From an uncultured Eubacteriales bacterium (lineage in GTDB: Bacteria; Bacillota; Clostridia; Oscillospirales; Acutalibacteraceae): DNA of 64,000 nt. Below the pieces are notes generated by a model. The model searched no databases and was not told where the DNA came from. It was given only the letters and a program-made list of their open reading frames with translations. A program made the position numbers and the translations under genes. Below are positions 1 through 7,508 of the stretch, one piece after another; the stretch's first letter is position 1, and each line of letters opens with the position of its first letter. Location: positions 65,888 through 129,887 of the forward strand of contig CAKTEE010000007.1 of assembly GCA_934546985.1 (NCBI GenBank). Reading direction: 5' to 3'.

Positions 1-376
1 GCTGGGTGAAAGTACCTCCGATTTTACCATAGAAGAGAAATTCCTCGCCTTCTTTCAGCTTTTCTGCAAGGAATTTATTATTGAATAACGTTATTTTCAT
101 CTGGGAAGTTGTGTCGCTGGCAGTGAATTTATATAAAGTCATCCCTTTGCGGATATAGTTGGTACGGCATGGGCTGGTGATAACTGCTTTTACACAGCAG
201 CTTTCTCCAAACGGTGCGTGGATAATCGGAATAATCCGTGACCAATCTTCGTATGTGCGGGGATAATGGCGCAGAAGATGTTCGGTGGTGGTAATTCCCA
301 ATTTGCAATATAACCGAGCTCTTTTTTCACCGATTCCTGATAAATTTTGTATGTTTACCTGATGAATATTGTACAT
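1..376 (-). CDS. recG: ATP-dependent DNA helicase RecG, N-terminal part (runs off the window)
   Basis: Only the first 125 codons are inside the window. The minus-strand ATG at 374-376 follows a GGAGGGAAAAG ribosome binding site. The translation begins MYNIHQVNIQNLSGIGEKRA and continues with a TTTEHLLRHYPRTYEDWS stretch, the hallmark of the RecG wedge region: a helix-hairpin-helix-like GIGEKRA, then LLxHxPRxYxD, then an OB-fold. RecG reverses stalled replication forks and unwinds branched DNA; the helicase motor would lie outside the window. It lies directly after fakA/yloV, an order common in Firmicutes (yloU-yloV-...-recG). The family call is firm, but completeness cannot be judged. Confidence 0.87.
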   Translation of the reverse strand, partial: MYNIHQVNIQNLSGIGEKRARLYCKLGITTTEHLLRHYPRTYEDWSRIIPIIHAPFGESCCVKAVITSPCRTNYIRKGMTLYKFTASDTTSQMKITLFNNKFLAEKLKEGEEFLFYGKIGGTFTQ

Positions 377-412
377 CTTTTCCCTCCTTTTTCAAAAGCC
401 TTTGTAACAGAG

Positions 413-446
413 AAAATCCGCCATGCAAATTGCCGGCGGATTTTTT
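413..446 (-). terminator. Hairpin between fakA and recG
   Basis: AAATCCGCC (414-422) pairs with GGCGGATTT (435-443) around a 12-base loop. Read on the minus strand the stem is followed by TTTTCTCTG, so it can act as a terminator or partial attenuator between the DAK2 gene and recG. T-rich flanks on both sides make it potentially bidirectional. Confidence 0.6.
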
Positions 447-468
447 CATATTAGGAAAGCCTTGTTTT

Positions 469-2130
469 TTATTCAATGGAAATAATGAAATAATAGACCG
501 GCTGTCCGCCGTTAACAACAGTAATGTCAATATCACCGTCGTATTTTGCAGTAAGCATGGAACTGACTTGATTAGCCTGTTCCTGTGTAATGCCCTGACC
601 ATAAATGATAGTCGCAAATTGGTGCGTACCTTTTTTGAATAAATGCCGTGTTACACGGTAAGCCGCTTTAACCGGATCTGTATCCACAAGGCTGACTTTA
701 CCGTTTTCCAAACCGAGAATTTCGCCCTCTTTAATGTTATAGCCTTCAAAAGAGCTGTTGCGCGCGGCAAACGTAACCTGTGCAGTTTGCACATGATCTG
801 CGGCTTTCATCATGTTAATATGATTTTCTTCAGCGGAAGAATCAGGTTCAAAATTCAGCATTGCAGCAAGTCCCTGCGGAATGGTTCTGGTTTGCAAAAC
901 ACGTACCTTACGGTCAATGCAGAGGGGGATAACCTGTTCAGCCGCCATAATAATATTTTTATTGTTTGGGAGGACAAAAACTGTTTCAGCAGGAGTGGCA
1001 AGAACAGCAGCAAGAATATCTTCTGTGCTGGGGTTCATTGTCTGACCGCCTTTAACAATCTGATCTACTCCCAAATCGGTAAATAAAGTCTGAATGCCTT
1101 CGCCAGAGGCTACTGCAACAAATCCGTAAGGTTTGGTTGGCGTAGCAGGGGCAGGCACCGCAGCTTCATTCTCAGGGGATTCATTAGAAGCGCCCCAGCC
1201 TGCATTGCTGTGCTGAATACGCATATTATCAATTTTAATATTCATAAGCTGACCGTATTTTAAAGCCGACTGAATCGCATTTCCGGGTTCATTTGTGTGT
1301 ACATGGACTTTAATAATATCTTCATCATCAACCACCACAACACAGTCGCCGATAGATTCCAGATAAGCTCGCAGGCGTAAAGGATCGCGAGTATTGCCTT
1401 TTTCGCGGTCAATAATAAATTCCGTACAATAAGCAAATTTTATGTCGCTGCTTTCCTTAGCAACGATATTTTTAGGCTGAGAAGAAACGGCATCAGGAAC
1501 GCTATTTCCTTTAATCCCTTCGTTTCCGTCAAAAACAGTTTTCATGCCTTCAAAAATAACAAGCAAGCCTTTGCCGCCGGCATCGACAACACCAGCTTTT
1601 TTCAAAACAGGCAGCATTTCCGGCGTTTGGTCAAGCGCCGCCTGTGCCTCGGAGCAAATAACATTCCAAATCTCCTGTGCGTCATTTGTGGAATTGCAGG
1701 TTTCCTTTGCTTTTGTTGCGGCCAATCTTGCAACGGTTAAAATAGTACCTTCTGTCGGTTTCATAACCGCATGATAAGCTGCCTCAACACCGAGGGAAAG
1801 CGCACTGGAGAGACTGACGCCGTCTGCAGCTTCACAATCCTTCAGGCCTTTGGCAAAACCGCGGAACAAAAGAGAAAGGATTACGCCTGAATTTCCGCGT
1901 GCGCCGCGCAGCAAAGCAGACGCGGCGGTCTGAGCAACTTGTTCTGCTGTGCAGTTGTCCGGTAAAAGGGAAAGTTCCCTTGCCGCAGAAGCCATAGTCA
2001 TAGACATATTTGTACCTGTATCACCATCGGGAACAGGGAAAACGTTTAATTCATCAACCTGCTGTTTCTGGTTCATAATGTTATTAGCACCAGAAATAAT
2101 GGCGTTGCGTAGGTTAATACCGCTGATCAA
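469..2130 (-). CDS. fakA: DAK2 domain / fatty acid kinase FakA-like protein (YloV)
   Basis: The protein has 553 residues, normal for the YloV/FakA family. An N-terminal DhaL/DAK2 nucleotide-binding domain (about residues 1-200) carries the metal and ATP motif PVPDGDTGTNMSMTM near residue 33 and the LLRGARGNSGVILS loop near residue 92. A middle region and a C-terminal DegV-like part (about 330-553, with FVAVASGEGIQTLF) complete the family layout. FakA phosphorylates fatty acids held by a FakB (DegV-family) protein, feeding exogenous fatty acids into phospholipid synthesis. The upstream Asp23 gene is 26 bases away, so the two are probably cotranscribed, with recG downstream. No fakB gene is visible here. 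Confidence 0.87.
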   Translation of the reverse strand: MISGINLRNAIISGANNIMNQKQQVDELNVFPVPDGDTGTNMSMTMASAARELSLLPDNCTAEQVAQTAASALLRGARGNSGVILSLLFRGFAKGLKDCEAADGVSLSSALSLGVEAAYHAVMKPTEGTILTVARLAATKAKETCNSTNDAQEIWNVICSEAQAALDQTPEMLPVLKKAGVVDAGGKGLLVIFEGMKTVFDGNEGIKGNSVPDAVSSQPKNIVAKESSDIKFAYCTEFIIDREKGNTRDPLRLRAYLESIGDCVVVVDDEDIIKVHVHTNEPGNAIQSALKYGQLMNIKIDNMRIQHSNAGWGASNESPENEAAVPAPATPTKPYGFVAVASGEGIQTLFTDLGVDQIVKGGQTMNPSTEDILAAVLATPAETVFVLPNNKNIIMAAEQVIPLCIDRKVRVLQTRTIPQGLAAMLNFEPDSSAEENHINMMKAADHVQTAQVTFAARNSSFEGYNIKEGEILGLENGKVSLVDTDPVKAAYRVTRHLFKKGTHQFATIIYGQGITQEQANQVSSMLTAKYDGDIDITVVNGGQPVYYFIISIE

Positions 2131-2156
2131 TTTACAACACTCCTACCTCGAGTACG

Positions 2157-2510
2157 TTATTCGGACTTCATTCCGTCTACAAAAACATTGACCTTTTTTA
2201 CATCGAGTCCGGTCGCGTCCTCGACTGTATATCTGACCTTGTTGACAATACTTTTTACAATCGCTGTGATATTCAGCCCATAGGTAACCACAATATGAAG
2301 GTCTACAACCAGACGGCCATTTTCGTTATGCACGCGAACGCCTTTATCTGTATAATTGTCTTTTTTAAATACAGAACGGAATCCCTGTACTGCACCGCTG
2401 TTGACCATTTCAGCTACACCATAGCAGGAGGAAGCGGCGCTGCCGATTAAATTTGCAAAATATTCCTGTGATATTTCAATAACACCAAGATGGTTCTCTA
2501 TTTTTATCAT
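2157..2510 (-). CDS. yloU: Asp23/Gls24 family envelope stress protein (YloU)
   Basis: This 117-residue protein starts MIKIENHLGVIEISQEYFAN and contains GRLVVDLHIVVTYGLNI followed by VNKVRYTVEDATGLDVKKVN, the Asp23/Gls24 domain pattern. YloU proteins precede yloV in most Firmicutes, as here. Membership is clear, but the biochemical role of the family is poorly defined; envelope stress and links to the fatty acid kinase partner have been proposed. A GGAGG-type site (AGGAGGCTCGTATT) sits just upstream of the ATG. Confidence 0.87.
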   Translation of the reverse strand: MIKIENHLGVIEISQEYFANLIGSAASSCYGVAEMVNSGAVQGFRSVFKKDNYTDKGVRVHNENGRLVVDLHIVVTYGLNITAIVKSIVNKVRYTVEDATGLDVKKVNVFVDGMKSE

Positions 2511-2617
2511 AATACGAGCCTCCTTAACCAGTGATTACTTAAAATTTATTATATCCTATTTTTATCTGTACGTCAAACTTTCCTTATTTATTATGGATAA
2601 AAAGCGAAAGTTTTCCG

Positions 2618-4126
2618 TTATTTTGACTGGAAAAGCGACCAGTCTTCTATTCCTGAAAAAACATTGCTTTGAACGGGCGCCATTTCGCCCATCAGGTTTC
2701 TGGAATATGCAACAATACCGCTTCTGTAACAAATTGGGATAAACGGCATAGACATTTCAAAGGTATCAAGAAACTCTTCCAGCCGTAGGATTCCGGTTTT
2801 ATAAGCAATGTAGCTATTTTTAACGTTTTCGGGACACAAAACTCCCGGAGGATTTTCCTGATTCTCTAAAATTAATGGGGAGATATCCATGTTGGAGGCA
2901 ATACGCAGTTCGCCAATGAACAGGTCATAATCTCCGGCAGTAATTGCGGCAGAGTAATCTTCCCATGATTTAGAAATAATAGTGATTTCAATCCCGAGTT
3001 CGGCAAAATTTGAGGCAATCTCAGCGGCAGTATCTTTGCGGAACGTATTTTCTTCATTTACCAGCAGGGTAAGGGAGGCAATATTTTTGCCGGAGTCCTC
3101 TAAAATTTCTTTTGCCTTTGCAATATCAGCTGTAATGTCTCCGGTTTGCGCATTTGCTGCCGGAGTCCAGTTGGGATGGAACAGTCCTGTTGCCGCTAAA
3201 GCATTTCCCTGGAAGCCGTTGGTAACAATGTCTTTGCGGTTCAGGGCGCAGGATAGTGCCTGCCGTACAGCAGGGGCAGATAATCCGGAACGACTGGTAT
3301 TTACCCCAAGAAAGACGAGGTTATTCATGGGGACGTTCCGCGTGGCGGCATTAATACGTTTACTGGAGCCTTCACTAAGTTCATCATATAAGAAAGTGAT
3401 TTTTTTTGTTTCAAGGGCATTAACAACAGCGCCGCCTTCAGGAATATCTGCCAAGGTAATTTCAGTAAGTGTAGGCGAAGTGCCAAGGGTCCAGTTGCTG
3501 TTTACTGTTAAATTCATATTTTCTTCTTGAGCGTTTATGATATATTTTCCACTGCCGGAGGGAAAATTCTGTTCTCCGGTATTTTTGGCAATAATGGGAA
3601 AATCAAGTGTATTAATAAAATTTACATCTGCTTCTTTTAGATGAAAGGTCATCTCAGTGTCGCTTTCAATGCTTATTTTATCAATGTTTTTTAATTTATT
3701 GCCATAAACGGAACTTTGTGAAGCAAGTTTGTAGGAAGAAAAAATGTCTGATGTAGTTAGTGTGCTGCCATTACTGAAAGAAATACCTGTTTTTATCGTT
3801 ACAGAACATGAAAGTCCGTCCATCATATAACTTTCTGCAATTACAGGCCGCGCGGTAAAGTGTTCGTCTATATGAAATAATGGGTCGTATATCAGGGGCA
3901 TCAAAGCGAGGTTAATAACGGATTCTGCATTGTAAGGGTTCAGGCTGTCTTTGCTTGAGTAACATAAACGAAATACTTCCGGTTCCGCCGGTTCGGGAGC
4001 AGTAGGTGTAGCAGTAGTTGGCGGGTCCGTTGGCTCCGGAACTGGTACGGCAGGTCCGGAGCACGCGCATAAAAGAGTAGAAAGACAAATGATATAAAGG
4101 AAAATCAGCTTTAATGAGCGGTGCAT
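2618..4126 (-). CDS. ABC transporter substrate-binding lipoprotein (SBP family 5, peptide/nickel type)
   Basis: About 502 residues from the preferred ATG at 4126, which sits 7 bases after AGGAG; an in-frame ATG at 4132 is only two codons earlier. The N-terminus MHRSLKLIFLYIICLSTLLC ends in a lipobox (L-L-C-A-C), so the protein should be a membrane-anchored lipoprotein. A Pro/Thr-rich linker (about residues 25-50) precedes a family 5 solute-binding fold: LNPYNAESVINLALMPLIYD, a helix with TTSDIFSSYKLA, and SALNRKDI-type and TGLFHPNWTP segments. Such proteins bind oligopeptides, nickel or other solutes for an Opp/Dpp-type importer. No permease or ATPase genes adjoin it, so it may serve a distant transporter; the substrate is unknown. 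Confidence 0.8.
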   Translation of the reverse strand: MHRSLKLIFLYIICLSTLLCACSGPAVPVPEPTDPPTTATPTAPEPAEPEVFRLCYSSKDSLNPYNAESVINLALMPLIYDPLFHIDEHFTARPVIAESYMMDGLSCSVTIKTGISFSNGSTLTTSDIFSSYKLASQSSVYGNKLKNIDKISIESDTEMTFHLKEADVNFINTLDFPIIAKNTGEQNFPSGSGKYIINAQEENMNLTVNSNWTLGTSPTLTEITLADIPEGGAVVNALETKKITFLYDELSEGSSKRINAATRNVPMNNLVFLGVNTSRSGLSAPAVRQALSCALNRKDIVTNGFQGNALAATGLFHPNWTPAANAQTGDITADIAKAKEILEDSGKNIASLTLLVNEENTFRKDTAAEIASNFAELGIEITIISKSWEDYSAAITAGDYDLFIGELRIASNMDISPLILENQENPPGVLCPENVKNSYIAYKTGILRLEEFLDTFEMSMPFIPICYRSGIVAYSRNLMGEMAPVQSNVFSGIEDWSLFQSK

Positions 4127-4219
4127 GGGCATACTCCTCTTTACAGTATTCCAAATGAGATCAAACAGAAACAAAGGCGGAGCAAAAAACGCTCCGCCCG
4201 GTATTTATGACTTACTGAT

Positions 4220-4480
4220 TTATCGTGCTTCAACAATTAGTTTCATTGCCGTGCGGTCCTCACCGTCAATCATTACGTTTGCAAAAGCAGGTACGCAAAT
4301 CAAGTCAATGCCGGACGGCGCAAGATAACCTCTGGCAATAGCAACGCTTTTTAATGCCTGATTAGTAGCACCGGCACCTACCGCCTGAACCTCTACACAT
4401 CCTTTTTCACGAATCACACCCGCAATTGCACCGGCTACAGAATTCGGAACAGATTTTGCTGATACCCTTAGTATTTCCAT
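4220..4480 (-). CDS. spoVS: Stage V sporulation protein S
   Basis: The start is the ATG at 4480, eight bases after AAAGGAGGT, giving 86 residues, the normal SpoVS length; a 14-residue upstream extension lacks a ribosome binding site. The sequence MEILRVSAKSVPNSVAGAIA continues into VEVQAVGAGATNQALKSVAI and FANVMIDGEDRTAMKLIVEA, which is nearly invariant in this Alba-fold family. SpoVS is needed for normal spore coat assembly and core dehydration in Bacillus and also occurs in non-sporulating thermophiles. Here it fits the other sporulation genes in the window. Confidence 0.96.
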   Translation of the reverse strand: MEILRVSAKSVPNSVAGAIAGVIREKGCVEVQAVGAGATNQALKSVAIARGYLAPSGIDLICVPAFANVMIDGEDRTAMKLIVEAR

Positions 4481-4852
4481 AATTGTACCTCCTTTGAAAA
4501 TGAGATGATAGAATAAATGCATCGTTTTATAAATTCATAATATAATAATATTCAGCATTTTTCAAGCAGTTTTCTGAATTTTTATAAGATATTTATAGAG
4601 ATATATCCTATTTGAGCGAAATTATCACTAAGTCTAATGCAGAAATATTACAGTTTCATTATATGCATTTCTGCAGGTAAAAATTATAAAACAACCATTG
4701 CTGAAATACTTTATTATAAATTTTTGCAACGATACAGGACTTCCAATGTGTGATAACAATAAATTTTATACTTAATATTAAGATTCACTTTACAGTAATG
4801 AAACAGACAATCTTATTGTTATACAGCAGAAAACTTTACTTTGTATATAATC

Positions 4853-4885
4853 CTGTTACGGTTTGCAATTTGCAAACCGTAACAG
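4853..4885. repeat. 33-bp perfect palindrome (16-bp arms, 1-base centre)
   Basis: CTGTTACGGTTTGCAA at 4853-4868 is the exact reverse complement of the 16 bases at 4870-4885, with a single T between. It begins one base after a TATAAT hexamer (4846-4851). No T-run follows, so a rho-independent terminator is unlikely. The size and position fit a repressor operator, but a structured site of another kind cannot be excluded. Confidence 0.75.
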
Positions 4886-4942
4886 TTTACCGACCAACAC
4901 AGCAACAATATCCTGTTAAATTTCACATAAATCTTAGATTCT

Positions 4943-4958
4943 TTCTGTTACAACAGAA
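4943..4958. repeat. Short perfect inverted repeat
   Basis: TTCTGTT (4943-4949) and AACAGAA (4952-4958) are exact reverse complements separated by AC. The CTGTTAC core is shared with the larger palindrome 60 bases upstream, suggesting related binding sites. Confidence 0.5.
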
Positions 4959-5049
4959 TATTACATCCATAATTATCAATAATATTTATTTTATTGTCTA
5001 TATTATACAATAATTTATATAACCTGTCAATATATATATCTAATTATGT

Positions 5050-5424
5050 GTGCTTGAAACAGCACATTTACCAACTCAACAAAATGATTCTTACAAATAT
5101 TTAACACAAGCTGCTTTTCGGTTGTTTTGCACCGAAAGAAATGTAGGAAAAGATGCCGTGGGGACAATGACAAATCCTTTGATTTTAGCGTTCACTGGCG
5201 GCAGTATCAATACATTGTTTGTTTACTACATATGCATTGCTCTATATTGAATTTGTTAATCTTGATTTCATTGCAGTAGAAAGGATTAAGGCTTGACCGG
5301 CAATATTGCGGTTCTTATGTATGTTCTTGTAACAACGGTATTTGCTTTAAAGAGCGTTCTGTTTCCCGCGGGTGAAGAAAAGTGTAAAGAAAAATTACCA
5401 CCGATAGTTAAGATGAATCTGTAA
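5050..5424 (+). pseudogene. Remnant of a YibE/F-like membrane protein gene
   Basis: Three consecutive pieces in different frames together resemble the C-terminus of YibE/F family membrane proteins. Frame one (to the stop at 5248-5250) gives NVGKDAVGTMTNPLILAFTG then GSINTLFVYY, matching the family motif DxxGTMxNTLILAxxGGSL. Frame two (from 5243) gives YIEFVNLDFIAVERIKA, matching the following INxDFIAxEIxRA motif. Frame three (from 5293) gives LTGNIAVLMYVLVTTVFALK and ends at TAA 5422-5424. At least two frameshifts and the loss of the N-terminal two thirds mark it as a pseudogene. The family assignment is by recalled motif only. Confidence 0.65.
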
Positions 5425-5584
5425 TAATTTTAGTATAGATAATAAAGATGATGATATAAAACGCCGTTACTTTTTGTTTTATTTTAGATATTACTGTAAC
5501 TTAATTGATATTGAGCTGTAACTTGCCGTTTTTGCAGGACCTTTATATAATGGAAGTAGAAAGAATATAGAGGTGGGTAATGAT

Positions 5585-6418
5585 ATGAAACAGAATTTGA
5601 ATCGAAGTTATATAAAAGTAATCAGCATATTGTTTGTAAGCTTGTTTCTGTTCTGTGCCTGTAATGTTTACGGCGGTACAAGTATTTGGGGTTCATTGGA
5701 TTCAGCAGAAGAAACATCTGTATTACAGACAACGATAAAGAGAAGTATAAACACTACTGAATCATCCTCAGCTTCATCGCAGGAAAAAATCAGCAAAATA
5801 ACACAGTCTACAGTTGAAGCAACTACTTCCCAAACAATAAAAAAAGAGGAAAATATGACCAATCCAGTAGAAAAAACAACATTGCCTGCAAAAACACAAA
5901 ATTCCCTGCCTTATTATATCAAGGTGAATAAACAGGTGAATTGTATCACGATTTATGAAAAAGGGGACGATGGTGCATATACGGTTCCGATTAAAGCAAT
6001 GGTTTGTTCTACCGGGGATAATACACCGCTTGGTACTTTCCACACTTTAAACGAATACCGCTGGCGTTTATTAATCCATGATGTATGGGGACAATATGCG
6101 ACCCGTATCACAAGGGATATTCTGTTCCATTCCGTGCCTTATGACAAAAAAAATCCGGAAACCCTGTTGGCTGATGAGTATAATAAACTGGGAGAATCTG
6201 CTTCGGCAGGTTGTGTTCGTGTTACCGTTGCTGATGCGAAATGGATTCAGGAAAATTGCCCGCTTGGGACAACGGTTACCATTTATAATTCTGAGGACCC
6301 GGGACCGTTGGGAAAACCTCAGGCGCAAAAAATTCCTTTGGACAGCAAATGGGATCCAACGGATCCGGATGAAAGGAATCCATGGAATTTAGAAGAAACA
6401 ACACAGACGAAATCATAG
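5585..6418 (+). CDS. Exported L,D-transpeptidase (YkuD domain) lipoprotein
   Basis: The preferred start is the ATG at 5585, about 10 bases after AGAGG; an in-frame GTG at 5573 overlaps that site. The N-terminus ends in a lipobox (LFLFCAC) followed by a Ser/Thr-rich linker of about 80 residues. The YkuD domain covers about residues 105-245: PIKAMVCSTGDNTPLGTFHT, DILFHSVPY with the conserved His, and SASAGCVRVTVADA with the catalytic Cys. These enzymes make 3-3 cross-links in peptidoglycan or attach proteins to it using a Cys nucleophile, and resist most beta-lactams. The gene stands alone, with a terminator directly after it. The tail is Pro/Asp-rich. Confidence 0.9.
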   Translation: MKQNLNRSYIKVISILFVSLFLFCACNVYGGTSIWGSLDSAEETSVLQTTIKRSINTTESSSASSQEKISKITQSTVEATTSQTIKKEENMTNPVEKTTLPAKTQNSLPYYIKVNKQVNCITIYEKGDDGAYTVPIKAMVCSTGDNTPLGTFHTLNEYRWRLLIHDVWGQYATRITRDILFHSVPYDKKNPETLLADEYNKLGESASAGCVRVTVADAKWIQENCPLGTTVTIYNSEDPGPLGKPQAQKIPLDSKWDPTDPDERNPWNLEETTQTKS

Positions 6419-6429
6419 TGCTTATATTG

Positions 6430-6467
6430 AAAATATCCCTGAAATTTATGGATCAGGGATATTTTTT
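6430..6467. terminator. Rho-independent terminator (bidirectional)
   Basis: AAAATATCCCTGA (6430-6442) pairs with TCAGGGATATTTT (from 6453), followed by a T-run. It ends the L,D-transpeptidase gene on the plus strand and, being A-rich on its left side, can also serve the convergent ferritin-like gene. Confidence 0.85.
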
Positions 6468-6488
6468 ATGTATGAAAGAAAAAATAAG

Positions 6489-7052
6489 TCAGACTGTTTT
6501 GGTTTCTGAAATTTGTTCTAAGAATCCTTCAAAAATACTTTTGTGCTGCAATTCATCTAACGACAGCCGTGCAAGCAGGGCAGAAATATCTCCGTCCTGA
6601 ATCATGGTGGCATGCCGCATATACATATCCGCCGCATATTGTTCATCGGCCATATTTGCTTTCAGCATTTCCTGTAGGTTTTGTGTGTAGTTAACCATGC
6701 TGCCATTCCAAACAATTGACCTGCGGTTTTGGATAAACTGGCATTTGGGATTCCCGCCGAGCTTTATTGTTAACTGTCCAAGAATGTTCAGATGCTGCAT
6801 TTCAACCTTTGCAATACGAAGCAAGGTCTCGCTAATCAGCGGATGCTGTTCCTGCAATATCCAGGATTGGTAGATGTATTGATAGATTGCTGACATTTCC
6901 CCTTTGGAACCTGCAAAGTCAGAAGATAAAATTTGTGCATAGGAAATATTGCGTCCCTCTACGGTAATCGGCGGGTATGGCGGAGATGCTTGAACAGGGA
7001 TACGTGGTATATCATTCGGTTTTGCCCGACCGTTTGATTTGATATTATCCAA
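6489..7052 (-). CDS. Ferritin-like di-iron domain protein
   Basis: About 187 residues from a TTG at 7052, eight bases after GGAG; the frame stays open to a TTG at 7070 with no better site. A Pro-rich N-terminus (PRIPVQASPPYPPITVEG) precedes a four-helix bundle with the carboxylate/His pattern of ferritin-like proteins: KGEMSAIYQYIYQ, KVEMQHLNILGQL, MADEQYAADMYM and LDELQHKSIFEG, giving E, ExxH, E, ExxH. This predicts a di-metal site as in rubrerythrin-like or spore-coat-associated ferritin-like proteins; there is no rubredoxin CxxC domain. It sits next to the Feo operon, so iron handling or oxidative stress is plausible but inferred. Confidence 0.75.
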   Translation of the reverse strand: MDNIKSNGRAKPNDIPRIPVQASPPYPPITVEGRNISYAQILSSDFAGSKGEMSAIYQYIYQSWILQEQHPLISETLLRIAKVEMQHLNILGQLTIKLGGNPKCQFIQNRRSIVWNGSMVNYTQNLQEMLKANMADEQYAADMYMRHATMIQDGDISALLARLSLDELQHKSIFEGFLEQISETKTV

Positions 7053-7243
7053 AACAACCACTCCAATCAATTTTTTATCCTGTTTTTTTATATGTGTGTA
7101 TTTATGAGATTATTCGTCAAAAGGGTAGTATACAGTCATTTTATTGTAGTTAAGGATGGGTTTACTGCTCATTTTTAGCTTTATCGGTAAGTAGGTTTGT
7201 TTTTTTACGGTTGATTTTGAGGAGTGCAGGTATAAAAAACAAA

Positions 7244-7273
7244 CCCCTCACGGTATTGTTTAGCCGTAAGGGG
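7244..7273 (-). terminator. Terminator of the feo operon
   Basis: On the minus strand CCCCTTACGG and CCGTGAGGGG form a 10-bp stem (one G-T-type mismatch) with a 10-base loop, followed by TTTGTTTTTT. It lies just downstream of the small FeoB-associated gene. Confidence 0.85.
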
Positions 7274-7282
7274 TCATAATAT

Positions 7283-7444
7283 TTATTCCTGTTTCTCTTG
7301 TTTTTTTGTGCTGCAGTTAGAACAACTATAGCAATTTCCGTGGCATCCGCCATGCCCGCGCGCTTGTCTGATTTTAGACCATATCAGCAGGGCAACAGCG
7401 AAGATTCCAATGCAAATAATAATAACATTAGTAATCGTTCCCAT
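7283..7444 (-). CDS. FeoB-associated Cys-rich membrane protein
   Basis: A 53-residue protein with ATG at 7444 and an AAAGGCG site a few bases upstream. One membrane helix (residues 4-22, VIIICIGIFAVALLIW) is followed by a short cytosolic tail RQARGHGGCHGNC and CYSCSNCSTKK, with five Cys in a CxxxC-CxxC-like cluster. This matches the small Cys-rich proteins that commonly follow feoB in Firmicutes and may bind or relay iron. It lies 64 bases after feoB and before the operon terminator, so cotranscription is likely. Confidence 0.87.
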   Translation of the reverse strand: MGTITNVIIICIGIFAVALLIWSKIRQARGHGGCHGNCYSCSNCSTKKQEKQE

Positions 7445-7508
7445 AACAATCGCCTTTCTTTTTGTCTGTACAGAACTTTTTTAAAAACGGTTCGCCTATT
7501 GCTGGTTT

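Larger units (their letters stand above)
4523..5103. other. AT-rich gene-poor stretch with palindromes
   Basis: No convincing gene was found in this span upstream of spoVS. It is strongly AT-rich and contains two perfect dyads (4853-4885 and 4943-4958, listed separately). A TATAAT hexamer lies at 4846-4851 without a good -35 partner. The only long reading frame (4750-5013, plus) has no ribosome binding site and is repetitive in Ile, Phe and Tyr, as expected of AT-rich noncoding DNA. Confidence 0.6.

Noticed and set aside
4750..5013. An 87-codon plus-strand frame upstream of the YibE/F remnant
   Set aside because: It crosses the 33-bp palindrome, lacks a ribosome binding site and is Ile/Phe/Tyr-rich as expected for AT-rich noncoding DNA.
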